A stretch of 64,000 nucleotides of DNA from Neorhizobium sp. NCHU2750 (GTDB lineage: Bacteria > Pseudomonadota > Alphaproteobacteria > Rhizobiales > Rhizobiaceae): the NCBI RefSeq assembly GCF_003597675.1, contig NZ_CP030827.1, forward strand, positions 4,034,501 to 4,098,500, read 5' to 3'. Positions 44,904 through 54,789 of this stretch are shown piece after piece. The position numbers and the translations under genes are program-made. The notes under the pieces were generated by a model, which was given only the letters and a program-made list of their open reading frames with translations, had not been told where the DNA came from and made no database searches. Numbering within the stretch: the first letter of the stretch is position 1; each line of letters begins with the position of its first letter.

Positions 44904-46513
44904 TCCTGATCGGCGGCGGCGGCCTCCTCCTCAACCTCTTCGGCTTCCTCTTCCTTGGCGAGATCCGCTTCGGTGATCCAGCCGGCCAGTAGGCGGGCCT
45001 GAACGATCATGTTTTCGGCCTCGACGCGCGAAACGTCGAACTTGGAGAACGTGCCTTCGAACTTCTTCGTTTCGCCGTCCTTGCGTTCCGACCAGCCGAC
45101 CAGATCGTCGGCAGCGCAGCCGGCGAAGTCTTCGACCGTCTTGATGCCTTCTTCGCCGAGCGCCACCAGCATCTGGGCGGTAAGACCCTCGATCTGCTTC
45201 AGCTCGTCCTTGACGCCGAGTTCGATGCGCTTGGCATCGTTTTCAGCTTCGATACGCTCCAGATATTCGCGTGCGCGGGTCTGGATCTCGTTGGCGGTAT
45301 CCTCGTCGAAGCCGTCGATCGACGAAATTTCGTCGAGATCGGTATAGGCGAGTTCCTCGACCTGGGCAAAACCTTCCGATGCGAGCACCTGGCCGACCAT
45401 TTCGTCGACGTCGAGCGCGGTCATGAACAGGTTGGTACGCTCGTTGAATTCCTTCTGGCGGCGTTCCGATTCTTCGGCTTCCGTCATGATGTCGATATCC
45501 CAGCCGGTCAGCTGCGATGCGAGACGGACGTTCTGGCCGCGGCGGCCGATGGCGAGCGACAACTGCTCGTCCGGAACCACGACTTCGATGCGTTCTGCGT
45601 CCTCGTCGAGAACGACCTTGGCGACTTCAGCCGGCTGCAGGGCGTTGACGATGAAGGATGCCGGATCCTGGCTCCACGGAATGATGTCGATCTTTTCGCC
45701 CTGAAGCTCGCCGACGACGGCCTGAACGCGCGAACCGCGCATACCGACGCAGGCGCCGACCGGATCGATCGACGAATCGTTGGAGATGACGGCGATCTTG
45801 GCGCGCGAACCCGGATCACGGGCAACCGACTTGATCTGGATGATGCCGTCGTAGATTTCCGGCACTTCCATGGTGAACAGCTTCACCATGAACTGCGGAT
45901 GGGTGCGCGACAGGAAGATCTGCGGGCCGCGCTGTTCGCGACGGACGTCGTAGACATAGGCGCGGACGCGATCGCCATAGCGCATGTTTTCGCGCGGGAT
46001 CATCTCGTCGCGACGGATGATGCCTTCGCCACGGCCGAGATCGACGATGACATTGCCGTATTCGACACGCTTGACGGTACCGTTGACGATTTCGCCGACG
46101 CGGTCCTTGAACTCGTCGAACTGGCGGTCACGCTCGGCTTCGCGCACTTTCTGCACGATGACCTGCTTGGCCGACTGGGCGGCGATGCGGCCGAAATCCA
46201 TCGGCGGCAGCGGATCGGCGATAAAGTCGCCGATCTTGGCGTCGACATTGCGGTCGCGGGCAAGTGCCAGCGGGATCTGCGTGCCGTAGTCTTCTGCGTG
46301 CTCTACGACTTCCAGAAGACGCTGAAGGCGGATTTCGCCGGTCTTGGAATTGATGTCGGCGCGGATGTTGGTTTCAGAACCGTAACGCGAGCGTGCAGCT
46401 TTCTGGATGGCGTCGGCCATCGCAGCCAGCACGATCTCACGGTCGATGACCTTTTCGCGGGCTACTGCATCTGCGATCTGCAGAAGTTCAAGCCGGTTAG
46501 CGCTCACTGCCAT
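44900..46513 (-). CDS. nusA: Transcription termination/antitermination factor NusA
   Basis: NusA binds RNA polymerase and controls pausing, termination and antitermination. The 537-residue protein has the N-terminal polymerase-binding domain (1-125), an S1 domain (about 134-198), two KH domains (about 230-345, with [18 protein letters not shown] and [14 protein letters not shown]) and C-terminal helix-hairpin-helix repeats (about 365-500), ending in an acidic tail. The ATG at 46513 ([17 protein letters not shown]) fits the family. It follows rimP after 67 nt and overlaps ylxR by 4 nt. E. coli-type autoregulation of this operon through leader terminators is plausible here because an attenuator-like hairpin precedes rimP. 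Confidence 0.97.
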   Translation of the reverse strand: MAVSANRLELLQIADAVAREKVIDREIVLAAMADAIQKAARSRYGSETNIRADINSKTGEIRLQRLLEVVEHAEDYGTQIPLALARDRNVDAKIGDFIADPLPPMDFGRIAAQSAKQVIVQKVREAERDRQFDEFKDRVGEIVNGTVKRVEYGNVIVDLGRGEGIIRRDEMIPRENMRYGDRVRAYVYDVRREQRGPQIFLSRTHPQFMVKLFTMEVPEIYDGIIQIKSVARDPGSRAKIAVISNDSSIDPVGACVGMRGSRVQAVVGELQGEKIDIIPWSQDPASFIVNALQPAEVAKVVLDEDAERIEVVVPDEQLSLAIGRRGQNVRLASQLTGWDIDIMTEAEESERRQKEFNERTNLFMTALDVDEMVGQVLASEGFAQVEELAYTDLDEISSIDGFDEDTANEIQTRAREYLERIEAENDAKRIELGVKDELKQIEGLTAQMLVALGEEGIKTVEDFAGCAADDLVGWSERKDGETKKFEGTFSKFDVSRVEAENMIVQARLLAGWITEADLAKEEEAEEVEEEAAAADQE

Positions 46514-46580
46514 TGTCGTTGGTCTCCGTAAGTCCAATTCTGACAGCCTCTCCCTGCTGGAGAGGCCGGTTGAGAGTGGG

Positions 46581-47174
46581 TTATTCTTCGTCTTCCGCTT
46601 CGTCGTTCTGGTTCGCAGCCTGCTGCTTGGCGAGCTTGTCGGCCCTCAGCGCATCGCGGATCAGATCGTCCGTCAGGATCAGTTTGCCTTCGGCCAATGC
46701 CGAAAACGGGATCATGACCCGAGGTTCCTCGCCATAGGCGACTTGGTCCCGCTCGATGGTGAAACCGTCTTCATTGACATCGGCAATCTTGCCGCGGAAC
46801 CGCTTGCGGTTGTCGACCATGATCGACGTCTCGCATTTCACCAGATGGCCGGTCCAGCGAACGAAATCCGACTTGCGCACCATCGGCCGGTCGATGCCGG
46901 GCGAAGACACTTCGAGATGATACTCGCGATCGATCGGATCTTCCACATCAAGAACGGGTGAGATCGCCATGGAGACGGCCTCGCAGCCATCGACATCCAT
47001 CGTGCCGTCATTGCGCTCGGCCATGATCTGCAGGGTCATGCCATTCAGGTTCAGCATGCGAACCCTCACCAGCCGATAGTCCATGGCGGTCAATACCGGC
47101 TCGATGATCTCGGCGATTCTCAGGTCGAGACCTGTCTCGACGATGAGACGCGGCTCGTGGTCTGTCTGCTGCAT
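46581..47174 (-). CDS. rimP: Ribosome maturation factor RimP
   Basis: RimP assists maturation of the 30S subunit. The 197-residue protein has the N-terminal domain (about 20-95, [20 protein letters not shown]) and the family signature [20 protein letters not shown], then the SH3-like C-terminal domain; an acidic tail ([10 protein letters not shown]) is extra. GGAGAG precedes the ATG. It is the first gene of the rimP-nusA-ylxR-infB operon, which starts in the 235-nt region shared with the divergent MFS gene. Confidence 0.95.
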   Translation of the reverse strand: MQQTDHEPRLIVETGLDLRIAEIIEPVLTAMDYRLVRVRMLNLNGMTLQIMAERNDGTMDVDGCEAVSMAISPVLDVEDPIDREYHLEVSSPGIDRPMVRKSDFVRWTGHLVKCETSIMVDNRKRFRGKIADVNEDGFTIERDQVAYGEEPRVMIPFSALAEGKLILTDDLIRDALRADKLAKQQAANQNDEAEDEE

Positions 47175-47229
47175 AAGCTCTCCGGTTCAATGCCCGCGTC
47201 CGTGATGCGGGTTGAAGCGATCGCCTAAC

Positions 47230-47260
47230 AAAAAAGAGCGGGTCCGGTCGGGCCCACTCT
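47230..47260 (-). promoter_or_regulatory. Terminator-like hairpin in the rimP leader (possible attenuator)
   Basis: On the minus strand AGAGTGGGCCC pairs with GGACCCGCTCT (one wobble, one mismatch) and is followed by TTTTTTG, 56 nt upstream of the rimP start. No minus-strand gene lies upstream before the divergent MFS gene, so this is not the end of another gene; a promoter at 47262-47409 would put it inside the rimP leader. Attenuation, perhaps by NusA, is inferred. Confidence 0.5.
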
Positions 47261-47409
47261 TCATCGGACGATCAAGAATATGGCGTCCATATACGCCCTC
47301 GGCCCGGTAATTGCAAGGCATGCACTTTTTCTCCGGCAAAGCGCTGGAATTGGCACGTCCGATCTCTATAACCGATACATAGACCCGAAAGAGGAGCTAG
47401 GGCCACAAC

Positions 47410-49041
47410 GTGCCGGATCGGATAGCAACGCTTGCGCCATTCAAGAACCCGACCTTTCGTATCATATGGATTGCGAGCCTTGCATCGAATTTCGGGGGTC
47501 TGATCCAGGCTGTGGGTGCGGCCTGGATGATGACCTCCATCTCCAGTTCGCAGGACATGGTGGCGCTGGTTCAGGCATCGACGGCATTGCCGATCATGAT
47601 GTTCTCGCTGATTGCCGGTGCGCTTGCCGATAACTTCAATCGGCGCAGTCTCATGCTGACGGCTCAAGCCTTCATGCTGGTCGTGTCCGTGGTACTGACG
47701 GCTTTTGCCTATCTCGACCTGTTGACCCCCTGGCTTCTGCTGCTGTTCACCTTTCTTCTCGGCTGCGGCGTGGCGCTCAATAACCCGTCCTGGCAGGCGT
47801 CGGTCGGCGATATCGTCTCCAGAGACATGCTCCCGCAGGCGGTGACGCTGAACAGCGTCGGCTTCAACATAACGAGAAGTGTCGGACCGGCGATCGGCGG
47901 GGCCGTCGTGGCGGCTGCCGGCGCCGCGGCAGCCTTTGCCCTGAATGCCGCCAGCTATGTCGCGCTGATCTATGCCTTGATCCGCTGGAAGCCTGAACGG
48001 CGGGACGATAGCCTGCCGAGGGAAACGATGGCGCAGGCGCTTTCGGCGGGGCTTGGCTACGTCACCATGTCGCCCAACATTCTCAACGTGCTGTTTCGCG
48101 GGCTTCTTTTCGGCTTTTCTGCCAGCGTTGTTCTGGCGCTGTTGCCGGTCGTGGCGCGCGACCTCGTCGACGGTGGGCCACTGACCTACGGCATCATGCT
48201 CGGTGCGTTTGGCCTGGGCGCGATCGCCGGTGCCATGGCCAATTCCCGGCTCCGGGAAATCTTGTCCAGCGAACGGATCGTCCAGTTCGCGTTCCTGGGC
48301 TTTGCCGCAAGCTCCGCCATCATCGGCTTCAGCACCAATATCTGGCTGACTTCAGTCGTCCTGCTTGTGCCCGGTGCCTGTTGGGTTCTGGCCTTGTCGC
48401 TGTTCAACACGACGGTGCAATTGTCGGCGCCACGCTGGGTGGTCGGCCGGGCACTCTCGTTCTACCAGACGGCTACGTTTGGCGGTATCGCCGCCGGCAG
48501 CTGGATCTGGGGTCTTCTTGCCGAGGATCTCGGCATCTCGGCTGCCCTCAGCATTGCCAGCCTTGCCACACTGGCGGGCGCGCTCGCCGGCATCCGCACG
48601 CCATTGCCGCAATTCGCCGACGTGGATTTGAGCCCGCTCAATCGCTTCAATGCCCCCATGCTGAGGCTGGATTTGAAGCCGCGTAGCGGCCCGATCGTGC
48701 TGCAGATCGACTACGAGATCGACGACAAGGATATTCCGGAATTCCTCACCCTGATGGCGCGCCGACGTCGGGTGCGCATTCGCGATGGCGCACGCCAATG
48801 GGCCTTGATGCGCGATCTCGAACAGACCGATATCTGGACCGAAACCTACCATACGGCCACCTGGGCCGATTACGTCCGCCACAACCAGCGCCGTCTGCAG
48901 ATCGATGCCGAGATCTGGGATCAGATCCGCAGGCTCCACAAGGGCGCGGACGGGCCGCGTGTTCATCGCATGATCGAACGGCAGGCAATCCCGCCGAGCG
49001 ACGACATCTTCCACAAGCCGCATATCGACCTGCATCATTGA
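47410..49041 (+). CDS. MFS transporter (EntS-like MFS_3) fused to a C-terminal ABM-like domain
   Basis: The first 410 residues form a 12-helix major facilitator with the MFS_3/EntS pattern (NPTFRIIWIASLASNFGG at the start, GALADNFNRRSLMLTAQ between helices 2 and 3, VTLNSVGFNITRSVGPAIGG). The last 130 residues (after PMLRLDLKPRSGP) form a soluble alpha/beta domain with a dimeric ferredoxin-like pattern, as in antibiotic biosynthesis monooxygenase-like proteins (EFLTLMARRRRVRIRDGARQ). The start is a GTG at 47410. Substrate and direction are unknown; EntS homologues export siderophores or drugs. The fused domain is common in Rhizobiales but uncharacterised. Confidence 0.85.
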   Translation: MPDRIATLAPFKNPTFRIIWIASLASNFGGLIQAVGAAWMMTSISSSQDMVALVQASTALPIMMFSLIAGALADNFNRRSLMLTAQAFMLVVSVVLTAFAYLDLLTPWLLLLFTFLLGCGVALNNPSWQASVGDIVSRDMLPQAVTLNSVGFNITRSVGPAIGGAVVAAAGAAAAFALNAASYVALIYALIRWKPERRDDSLPRETMAQALSAGLGYVTMSPNILNVLFRGLLFGFSASVVLALLPVVARDLVDGGPLTYGIMLGAFGLGAIAGAMANSRLREILSSERIVQFAFLGFAASSAIIGFSTNIWLTSVVLLVPGACWVLALSLFNTTVQLSAPRWVVGRALSFYQTATFGGIAAGSWIWGLLAEDLGISAALSIASLATLAGALAGIRTPLPQFADVDLSPLNRFNAPMLRLDLKPRSGPIVLQIDYEIDDKDIPEFLTLMARRRRVRIRDGARQWALMRDLEQTDIWTETYHTATWADYVRHNQRRLQIDAEIWDQIRRLHKGADGPRVHRMIERQAIPPSDDIFHKPHIDLHH

Positions 49042-49053
49042 TGTCGGTCGTTT

Positions 49054-50295
49054 CTACCTTAGTTTCGCCTTCAGCGATGCATCCGGATAACAGGTCGGCG
49101 CAAGTCCGGCCTTCGCCTGCCAGTCGCCGAGCGAACGCCGCGTCTTGAAGCCCGGCAGCCCGTCGACATTGCCGACGTCATAACCCTTGGCCACAAGGGC
49201 CTTTTGCATCGCAAGTACGTCGGAACGCAGCATCTTGCCGACATCACCCCAGTTCGCCTGGAAGGGACCGGCCCCATGGGCGATGCGATCGGCGAGATTG
49301 CCGATGAACAGCGCATAGAGGTCGGAATTGTTATATTGCTTGAGCACGTAGAAATTCGGCGTGACGATGAATTCAGGCCCGAAGCGGCCGGCCGGCAGCA
49401 GCATCATGCCGTCGGCCCTGAGTTCGGATGAGGGAAACGCCTTGTCGGAAATGCGCGCAATCCCGGTCGAAACCCAGGCAGAGATCGGCTTTGCAAGGTC
49501 CGGCCCCTCCTGCGCGCAGCTGACTTTGGCGGGGATCGATACCTCGAACCCCCAGTCGCGCCCGCGCTGCCAACCCTCTTCGTTGAGGTAATGGGCGATC
49601 GACGCGAGCGCGTCCGGCACCGAATTCCAGATGTCCGGATGCCCGTCGCGATCGAAGTCGACGGCGTATTTGAGATAGCTCGATGGCATGAACTGCGGCT
49701 GGCCGAGCGCCCCGGCCCATGAGCCCTTCATCTCTGTGGCCGTTGCATCGCCGCGCTGGATCATCGTCAGCGCCGCGATCAGTTCGTCGCGGAACATCTC
49801 CTTGCGGGTCGACATGAAGGCCTTGGTTGCCAGCACCTGGATCGCCGAATAGGGCATGCGCGCCTTGCCATAACCGGTTTCACGCCCCCAGATCGCGATC
49901 AGGATCTCGCCCGGAACGCCATACTTGGCTTCGATCTGCTTCAGCGTCGAGGCATAGGTCGATGCAAGCCCGCGGCCGGTCTCGGCCAGCATCTGCAGCC
50001 GTTTCTCCGAGAAATAGGCACCCGGAGAGGAAAATTCCGCCTGGCTTTGGTCCTGTTGTTTCGGCGGCTTGGAACCGGGCGGCACTAGATCGGGCAGATC
50101 CCAGTTCAGTGTCACGCCCTTGAAGGCGGCTTCGATCGTACGCTGCGAAATGCCGGCCTTGCGCGCTTGCGGGCCAAGATCGGTGGCGATCCATTGCTGG
50201 AACTGCCTCTCGACATCCGGCCTGTTCTGGGCAGAGGCGGGGAGCGGAAGAAGAAGTGCTGCGAAAGCCGCCAGAGCGATGAGTGTCTTGCGCAT
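49054..50295 (-). CDS. Lytic murein transglycosylase (MltB-like) with peptidoglycan-binding domain
   Basis: This periplasmic enzyme cleaves the MurNAc-GlcNAc bond of peptidoglycan. The 413-residue protein has a signal peptide (KTLIALAAFAALLLPLPASAQ), an SLT_2 catalytic domain (about 30-330) with the catalytic Glu in IAIWGRETGYGK and GALGQPQFMPSSYLKYAVDF, and a C-terminal PG_binding_1 domain (about 350-410). It ends 13 nt from the convergent MFS gene and starts 9 nt after the recR stop, so it may be transcribed with recR. It produces anhydromuropeptides, which could supply the amino-sugar locus; that link is inference. Confidence 0.9.
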   Translation of the reverse strand: MRKTLIALAAFAALLLPLPASAQNRPDVERQFQQWIATDLGPQARKAGISQRTIEAAFKGVTLNWDLPDLVPPGSKPPKQQDQSQAEFSSPGAYFSEKRLQMLAETGRGLASTYASTLKQIEAKYGVPGEILIAIWGRETGYGKARMPYSAIQVLATKAFMSTRKEMFRDELIAALTMIQRGDATATEMKGSWAGALGQPQFMPSSYLKYAVDFDRDGHPDIWNSVPDALASIAHYLNEEGWQRGRDWGFEVSIPAKVSCAQEGPDLAKPISAWVSTGIARISDKAFPSSELRADGMMLLPAGRFGPEFIVTPNFYVLKQYNNSDLYALFIGNLADRIAHGAGPFQANWGDVGKMLRSDVLAMQKALVAKGYDVGNVDGLPGFKTRRSLGDWQAKAGLAPTCYPDASLKAKLR

Positions 50296-50304
50296 CGTTC
50301 CTCC

Positions 50305-50910
50305 TCAGATCGTCGTCCGGGCCCTGAGGGCGGCGGTCAGCGTGCCTTCATCGAGATAATCCAGTTCGCCGCCGACCGGCACCCCATGGGCAAGCCGGGT
50401 GATCTTCACGTCAAAATCGGAAAGCTGGTCCGTGATGTAATGCGCCGTCGTCTGACCTTCGACGGTGGCATTGACGGCGATGATGATCTCTTTCACCGTT
50501 CCCTCGCTCACCCGGTCGACGAGCGAGCGGATATTGAGGTCGTCCGGCCCGACGCCGTCGAGCGGCGAGAGCGTGCCGCCGAGAACGTGGTAGGCGGCAT
50601 TCATCGCGCCGGCACGTTCCAGCGCCCAGAGATCGGACACGTCCTCGCAGACGATCAGCATCGAGTGGTCGCGGCGGATATCGGTGCAGACGGTGCAGGG
50701 ATCGGACGTATCGACATTGCCGCAGCGCGAGCAGATCTTCACCTTATCATAGGCCTCGCCCATGGCATGTGACAGGGGGCCGAGCAACTGGTCCTTCTTC
50801 TTGATCAGATGGAGGGCCGCCCGCCGCGCGGATCGGGGGCCGAGCCCCGGAACCTTCGCCAGAAGCTGGATGAGTTTTTCGATTTCGGGGCCGGTGACTC
50901 GCTTTGCCAT
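50305..50910 (-). CDS. recR: Recombination mediator protein RecR
   Basis: RecR acts with RecF and RecO to load RecA onto gapped DNA. The 201-residue protein has the N-terminal helix-hairpin-helix ([20 protein letters not shown]), the four-Cys zinc finger ([16 protein letters not shown]), a TOPRIM domain ([17 protein letters not shown]) and the conserved C-terminal [22 protein letters not shown] (quoted in part: [16 protein letters not shown]). It normally sits just after dnaX and ybaB; here a MOSC gene on the other strand and a LysE gene separate them. Confidence 0.96.
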   Translation of the reverse strand: MAKRVTGPEIEKLIQLLAKVPGLGPRSARRAALHLIKKKDQLLGPLSHAMGEAYDKVKICSRCGNVDTSDPCTVCTDIRRDHSMLIVCEDVSDLWALERAGAMNAAYHVLGGTLSPLDGVGPDDLNIRSLVDRVSEGTVKEIIIAVNATVEGQTTAHYITDQLSDFDVKITRLAHGVPVGGELDYLDEGTLTAALRARTTI

Positions 50911-50976
50911 GACCTCCCTTTAGCCCATATGTCGGTTGAACGGAAAGACCGAAGGATCAATAAGGACAGGGCCTGC

Positions 50977-51588
50977 ATGAAACTTCTGGCGATCTGCATG
51001 GGCCACGCGGAAAAGCTGGCCGGCCGCAATTATCGCACCGGCATCTACAAAATGCCCGTCGGTGGTCCCGTCATGGTCGACACACTTGGCCTGGTCGGAG
51101 ATGCAGTCTGCAACCGCAAACACCATGGCGGTCCGGATCAGGCGATCCTGCTCGAAGGGTCTCTGACGCTGGACTGGTGGCGGTCCGAACTCGACCGGGA
51201 GGTGCCGTTCGGCACGTTCGGTGAGAATCTCGTGGTGCAAGGGCTCGATAACCGCGACGTGGCAGTCGGCGATCGTTTCCAAGTGGGCGCGGTGACACTT
51301 GAGGCGACCTGTCCCCGCTCGCCCTGCAATACGCTGGCAGCAAAGCTCGGCGACGCGAAACTTCTCAAGGCTTTCATCAGGGCCGGCCGCCCCGGCATCT
51401 ATTGCAGGGTGCTGCAGCCGGGGTTGCTTTCGCCGGGCGCGCCGGTGGCCTGCCAAGCTTACGACGGCGAGCGTGTGAGCCTGCCGGAATTGTTGGCTTC
51501 ACTCGGCGGTCGCCCATCCGATCGCGACAGGGCCCGTTTTCTCGCAAGTCCGATCGGCAGCCGCTGGCGGGAGAAACTTGCCGTGTGA
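50977..51588 (+). CDS. MOSC-domain protein (YiiM-like)
   Basis: The 203-residue protein starting MKLLAICMGHAEKL has a single MOSC domain (about 25-160) with the pattern GDAVCNRKHHGGPDQAILLE, PFGTFGENLVVQG and the conserved Cys in ATCPRSPCNTLAAKLGD, plus a C-terminal YiiM-type helical extension. MOSC proteins bind molybdenum cofactor or act on N-hydroxylated substrates; YiiM reduces 6-N-hydroxylaminopurine. An ATG at 50977 with AAGGACAGGG upstream is used. The gene is single, divergent from recR and convergent with the LysE gene. Confidence 0.87.
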   Translation: MKLLAICMGHAEKLAGRNYRTGIYKMPVGGPVMVDTLGLVGDAVCNRKHHGGPDQAILLEGSLTLDWWRSELDREVPFGTFGENLVVQGLDNRDVAVGDRFQVGAVTLEATCPRSPCNTLAAKLGDAKLLKAFIRAGRPGIYCRVLQPGLLSPGAPVACQAYDGERVSLPELLASLGGRPSDRDRARFLASPIGSRWREKLAV

Positions 51589-51626
51589 AGTGGTCGGCAT
51601 AAAGTCGAAGGCAGATCTTCCCGGTG

Positions 51627-52238
51627 TCAGCGCGTCGCGATCGCTGCGGCGGCACCGGCCATCGTGCCGGCGGAAATCCGGTTGACGATCCTCACCGCGC
51701 GCGGGCTTTTCAGAAACTGCCGGGCCTTGTTGGCAAGCATCGTCCAGACGATGTCGACCGTCGCCAAAACGGCCAGCATGGTTGCGACCAGTTCCAGCCA
51801 GCCGGCAAAGGTTATGCCGTTGAGATCGATGATCGACGGCAGAAGCGCCACGTAGAACATCATGATCTTCGGATTGCCGAGCGTCACGGTGAGGCCGGCA
51901 AGGAACATCTTCACGCTGGAGCGGTTTTCCGGCAGTTCGTCGGCCGCATCGCCCGGATCGGCGAGCCACATCCGGACGGCGAGATAGAGAAGATAGGCAA
52001 CACCGGCCCATTTGATCGCCACGAAGACGAAATGGAAGCTTTCGGCAAGCGCCGAGAGGCCCGCCACGGCGAAGGATAGCCAGACGGCCTCGCCCACCCA
52101 CATCGCCACCAGGAAAGGCAGCACGTCACGCCAGCCCTTGGCCAGCACACGTGAGACGAGCGCGGCAATGCTGGGGCCGGGAGACCCCGCCGCCACGAAC
52201 AGCGCGGCGGCGAAAACAAATACGGAAGCCAGTGTCAT
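51627..52238 (-). CDS. LysE/RhtB-family amino acid exporter
   Basis: The 203-residue inner-membrane protein has six hydrophobic segments and the LysE/RhtB signature AAGSPGPSIAALVSRVLAKG near the first loop, with GNPKIMMFYVALLP (about 120-133) typical of the family. It probably exports homoserine lactone-, threonine- or other amino-acid-like compounds, but specificity is not readable. It starts 27 nt after the ybaB stop codon and could be co-transcribed with dnaX-ybaB, an addition not seen in the common cluster. Confidence 0.87.
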   Translation of the reverse strand: MTLASVFVFAAALFVAAGSPGPSIAALVSRVLAKGWRDVLPFLVAMWVGEAVWLSFAVAGLSALAESFHFVFVAIKWAGVAYLLYLAVRMWLADPGDAADELPENRSSVKMFLAGLTVTLGNPKIMMFYVALLPSIIDLNGITFAGWLELVATMLAVLATVDIVWTMLANKARQFLKSPRAVRIVNRISAGTMAGAAAAIATR

Positions 52239-52265
52239 CGGAACCTTCCTTCCGAAACCGGAAAA

Positions 52266-52589
52266 TCAGAACGGCAGCTTCATGCCGGGCGGGATCGGCA
52301 GGCCGGCGGTCAGTTCCTTGGTCTTTTCGGCCGTGATCTGCTCGGCCCGGTCTTTTGCCGACTTGTGGGCGGCGACGATCAGGTCCTCGAGGATCTCGAC
52401 ATCGTCTTCCTTGAACAGCGACGGATCGAGCTTCAGGCCGAGCATCTCGCCCTTGCCGTTCATCTTGACGGTCACGAGACCGCCGCCGGCAGTGCCTTCG
52501 ACTTCGAGAGCGGCGATATCCGCCTGCATCTTCTCCATCTTGGCCTGCATTTCCTTGACCTTGCCCATCATGCCCATGATGTCGCGCAT
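52266..52589 (-). CDS. YbaB/EbfC family nucleoid-associated protein
   Basis: The 107-residue protein is a YbaB/EbfC DNA-binding homodimer, with an N-terminal helix ([20 protein letters not shown]), the central strand region [20 protein letters not shown] and a C-terminal helix including [15 protein letters not shown], then the Pro-rich end [11 protein letters not shown]. Members coat the nucleoid and are linked to recombination and gap repair through the conserved dnaX-ybaB-recR neighbourhood. It starts 23 nt after dnaX. Confidence 0.93.
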   Translation of the reverse strand: MRDIMGMMGKVKEMQAKMEKMQADIAALEVEGTAGGGLVTVKMNGKGEMLGLKLDPSLFKEDDVEILEDLIVAAHKSAKDRAEQITAEKTKELTAGLPIPPGMKLPF

Positions 52590-52612
52590 CGGTAATTCCT
52601 CTTGAACGTTTT

Positions 52613-54499
52613 TTATAGATCTTCGATGTCGTCGCCGGGCAGGATATCGCCCTCGGCGGATTCTGCGGTCGCCGGCGGCGGTGCATCCTCGATGTCATTG
52701 TCCTCTTCCGAGGCGCGGATCCTGACGTCGGTGATCTTGGCGCCGGGAAACTGCGACAGGATCGCCATCACGTCCGGATCGGATTTGGCGTCTGTCAGCC
52801 GCGCCTCGCGGGCATTGGCATCGGCCTCAACCAGCGTCGGCTCGCCTTCTTCCTTGCTCAGCGAGACGATCCAGTGGATGCCGGTCCATTCCTTCAGCTT
52901 GACGCCGAGTTCGCCGGGCAGCGTGCCGGGGCCGCTATCCGTCATGCGGATATCGAGCCGGCCCGGCTCGATCTTCACCAGCCGGACGAAATTGCGCACC
53001 AGTGCCTTCAGCCGCGCATCCCGGTTCTGGGTGCAGAGATCGACCACATCATGCAGCGAACGGACGGGCACTTTAGGCTCCGGCTTTTCGCTCGGGCGCT
53101 CCTCGATGCGGCCCACAGGCATGGCTTGCAATCCGGTATTCGGCACGGCTTTCAGCATGGCCGTGGGTCCACCGGATGTCGGTCGCGATCCGCCCATGTC
53201 GATGCCACGAGCGTTGATCGAACCCTGCGGACCTTGCCCCATCGGCGCTCCACGCCCGTTGCCGCCACCATTCTGCACACCGTTGCCATCGCCATTGGCG
53301 AATTCCGCAAGCCGGCGTGCGGCATCCTCGGGCGAAGGAAGCGATGCGGCATGGGTGAGCCGGATCAGCACCATTTCGGCGGCCCCTGCCGGGCGCGACG
53401 AACCTTCGGCCTCAGGAATGCCCTTGAGAAGCATCTGCCAGATGCGCGACAGGGCGCTGACGGCGACGGTTTCCGAAAACTCCCGACCGCGCACGCGTTC
53501 GACTTCGCTCAGCGAAGGATCGTCGGCAGCCTCGGGAATATATTTGAACCGGGTGACGAGATGGGTGAAATCGGCAAGATCCGTCAGCACCACGACGGGG
53601 TTCGCACCCGCTTCGTATTGCGCGTTGAATTCCGAAAGTGCCGCCGTGATATCGCCCTTCACCACATGCTCGAACAGGTCGACGATCCGGGCGCGGTCGG
53701 CAAGGCCCAGCATGCTGCGAACGGTATCCGCATGCACGCTGCCGCCGCCATGGGCAATCGACTGGTCGAGCAGCGACAACCCGTCACGCGCGGATCCTTC
53801 GGCCGCGCGCGCGATCATCGCCAGCGCTTCCTGTTCGGCCGGAATGCCTTCCTTTTCGAGAATGGTGGAAAACAGCCCGACGAGATCGGCAGCACTGATG
53901 CGGCGCAGGTCGAAACGCTGGCAGCGCGACAGCACGGTGATCGGGACTTTTCTGATCTCGGTGGTCGCGAAGATGAATTTCACATGCTCCGGCGGCTCTT
54001 CAAGGGTTTTCAGCAACCCGTTGAAGGCCTGCGTCGACAGCATGTGCACTTCGTCGATGATATAGACCTTGTAGCGCGCCGAGACCGGACGGTAGCGCAC
54101 CTGCTCGATGATCTCTCTTATGTCGTCGATACCGGTATGCGAGGCGGCGTCCATCTCGATCACGTCGACATGCCGGCCTTCCATGATCGCCTGGCAATGT
54201 TCACCGGGTTCGCGCAGATCGATCGTCGGGCGGTCGATGTCAGCGGTCTTGTAGTTCAATGCGCGGGCGAGAATGCGGGCGGTCGTCGTCTTGCCCACCC
54301 CGCGAACGCCCGTCAGCATGTATGCCTGTGCAATACGGCCGGTTTCGAACGCGTTGGTCAGCGTGCGAACCATCGGCTCCTGGCCGACCATCAGATCGGA
54401 GAAATCCTTCGGGCGATACTTGCGGGCAAGCACCCGATAGGCGCTGCCGGCCGTGGCCGTCGAAGAAGGGGTGGATGATGTCGGCCCGCTGTCGCTCAT
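52613..54499 (-). CDS. dnaX: DNA polymerase III subunits gamma and tau
   Basis: DnaX is the ATPase core of the clamp loader. The 628-residue protein has Walker [10 protein letters not shown] at 64-72, Walker B IIDEVHML at 147-154, sensor 1 [12 protein letters not shown] and a domain III, followed by a Gly/Asn-rich linker (about 390-450) and a C-terminal tau-like region. The zinc module of E. coli DnaX (four Cys at 64-79) is reduced to one Cys (Cys102), though the surrounding fold aligns. I saw no A-rich slippery heptamer, so no gamma frameshift is proposed. ybaB follows after 23 nt, and the SRP RNA lies upstream. Confidence 0.96.
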   Translation of the reverse strand: MSDSGPTSSTPSSTATAGSAYRVLARKYRPKDFSDLMVGQEPMVRTLTNAFETGRIAQAYMLTGVRGVGKTTTARILARALNYKTADIDRPTIDLREPGEHCQAIMEGRHVDVIEMDAASHTGIDDIREIIEQVRYRPVSARYKVYIIDEVHMLSTQAFNGLLKTLEEPPEHVKFIFATTEIRKVPITVLSRCQRFDLRRISAADLVGLFSTILEKEGIPAEQEALAMIARAAEGSARDGLSLLDQSIAHGGGSVHADTVRSMLGLADRARIVDLFEHVVKGDITAALSEFNAQYEAGANPVVVLTDLADFTHLVTRFKYIPEAADDPSLSEVERVRGREFSETVAVSALSRIWQMLLKGIPEAEGSSRPAGAAEMVLIRLTHAASLPSPEDAARRLAEFANGDGNGVQNGGGNGRGAPMGQGPQGSINARGIDMGGSRPTSGGPTAMLKAVPNTGLQAMPVGRIEERPSEKPEPKVPVRSLHDVVDLCTQNRDARLKALVRNFVRLVKIEPGRLDIRMTDSGPGTLPGELGVKLKEWTGIHWIVSLSKEEGEPTLVEADANAREARLTDAKSDPDVMAILSQFPGAKITDVRIRASEEDNDIEDAPPPATAESAEGDILPGDDIEDL

Positions 54500-54593
54500 A
54501 AGGTCCTGACTATAGGCCGAAAAGGCCGCCTGTACGGGCCATTCCGGCTGTCAGGAGATCTTGACCGGGCCGGATGTTGACCAAGATGAGAAG

Positions 54594-54694
54594 GTGGGAG
54601 GCTGGCACGGCGACCCGTGCCGGGCTCGTTAGGGCTGCTTCCTTCCGGACCTGACCCGGTTGGCGAGTGGCTCGTCCACCACCAACCTCCCGCC
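54594..54694 (-). ncRNA. ffs: Small signal recognition particle RNA (4.5S type)
   Basis: The minus strand reads GGCGGGAGG... to ...CCTCCCACC and contains the invariant SRP hairpin: GGTCAGGTCCGGAAGGAAGC followed by AGCCCTAA, with the GGAA tetraloop and asymmetric loop that bind Ffh. Terminal GGGAGG/CCTCCC pairing closes the rod. Ends are set by this pairing and are approximate. It is located about 95 nt upstream of dnaX, on the same strand, as in other Rhizobiaceae. Confidence 0.95.
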
Positions 54695-54789
54695 GCACAT
54701 ATCGTCAATAACGCTTCCAAATGCAAGCCAACCCTGTAAAAAACTATCAGCGCTGAAAATCACAACAACGAAAAGACCGGGAGGGATGC

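Noticed and set aside
52602..54065. 487-codon plus-strand frame over dnaX
   Set aside because: Ser/Arg-rich translation without family signatures, antisense to dnaX.
52613..54499. Programmed frameshift for a short gamma subunit in dnaX
   Set aside because: No A-run slippery heptamer or following stem was seen; the full-length frame is sufficient.
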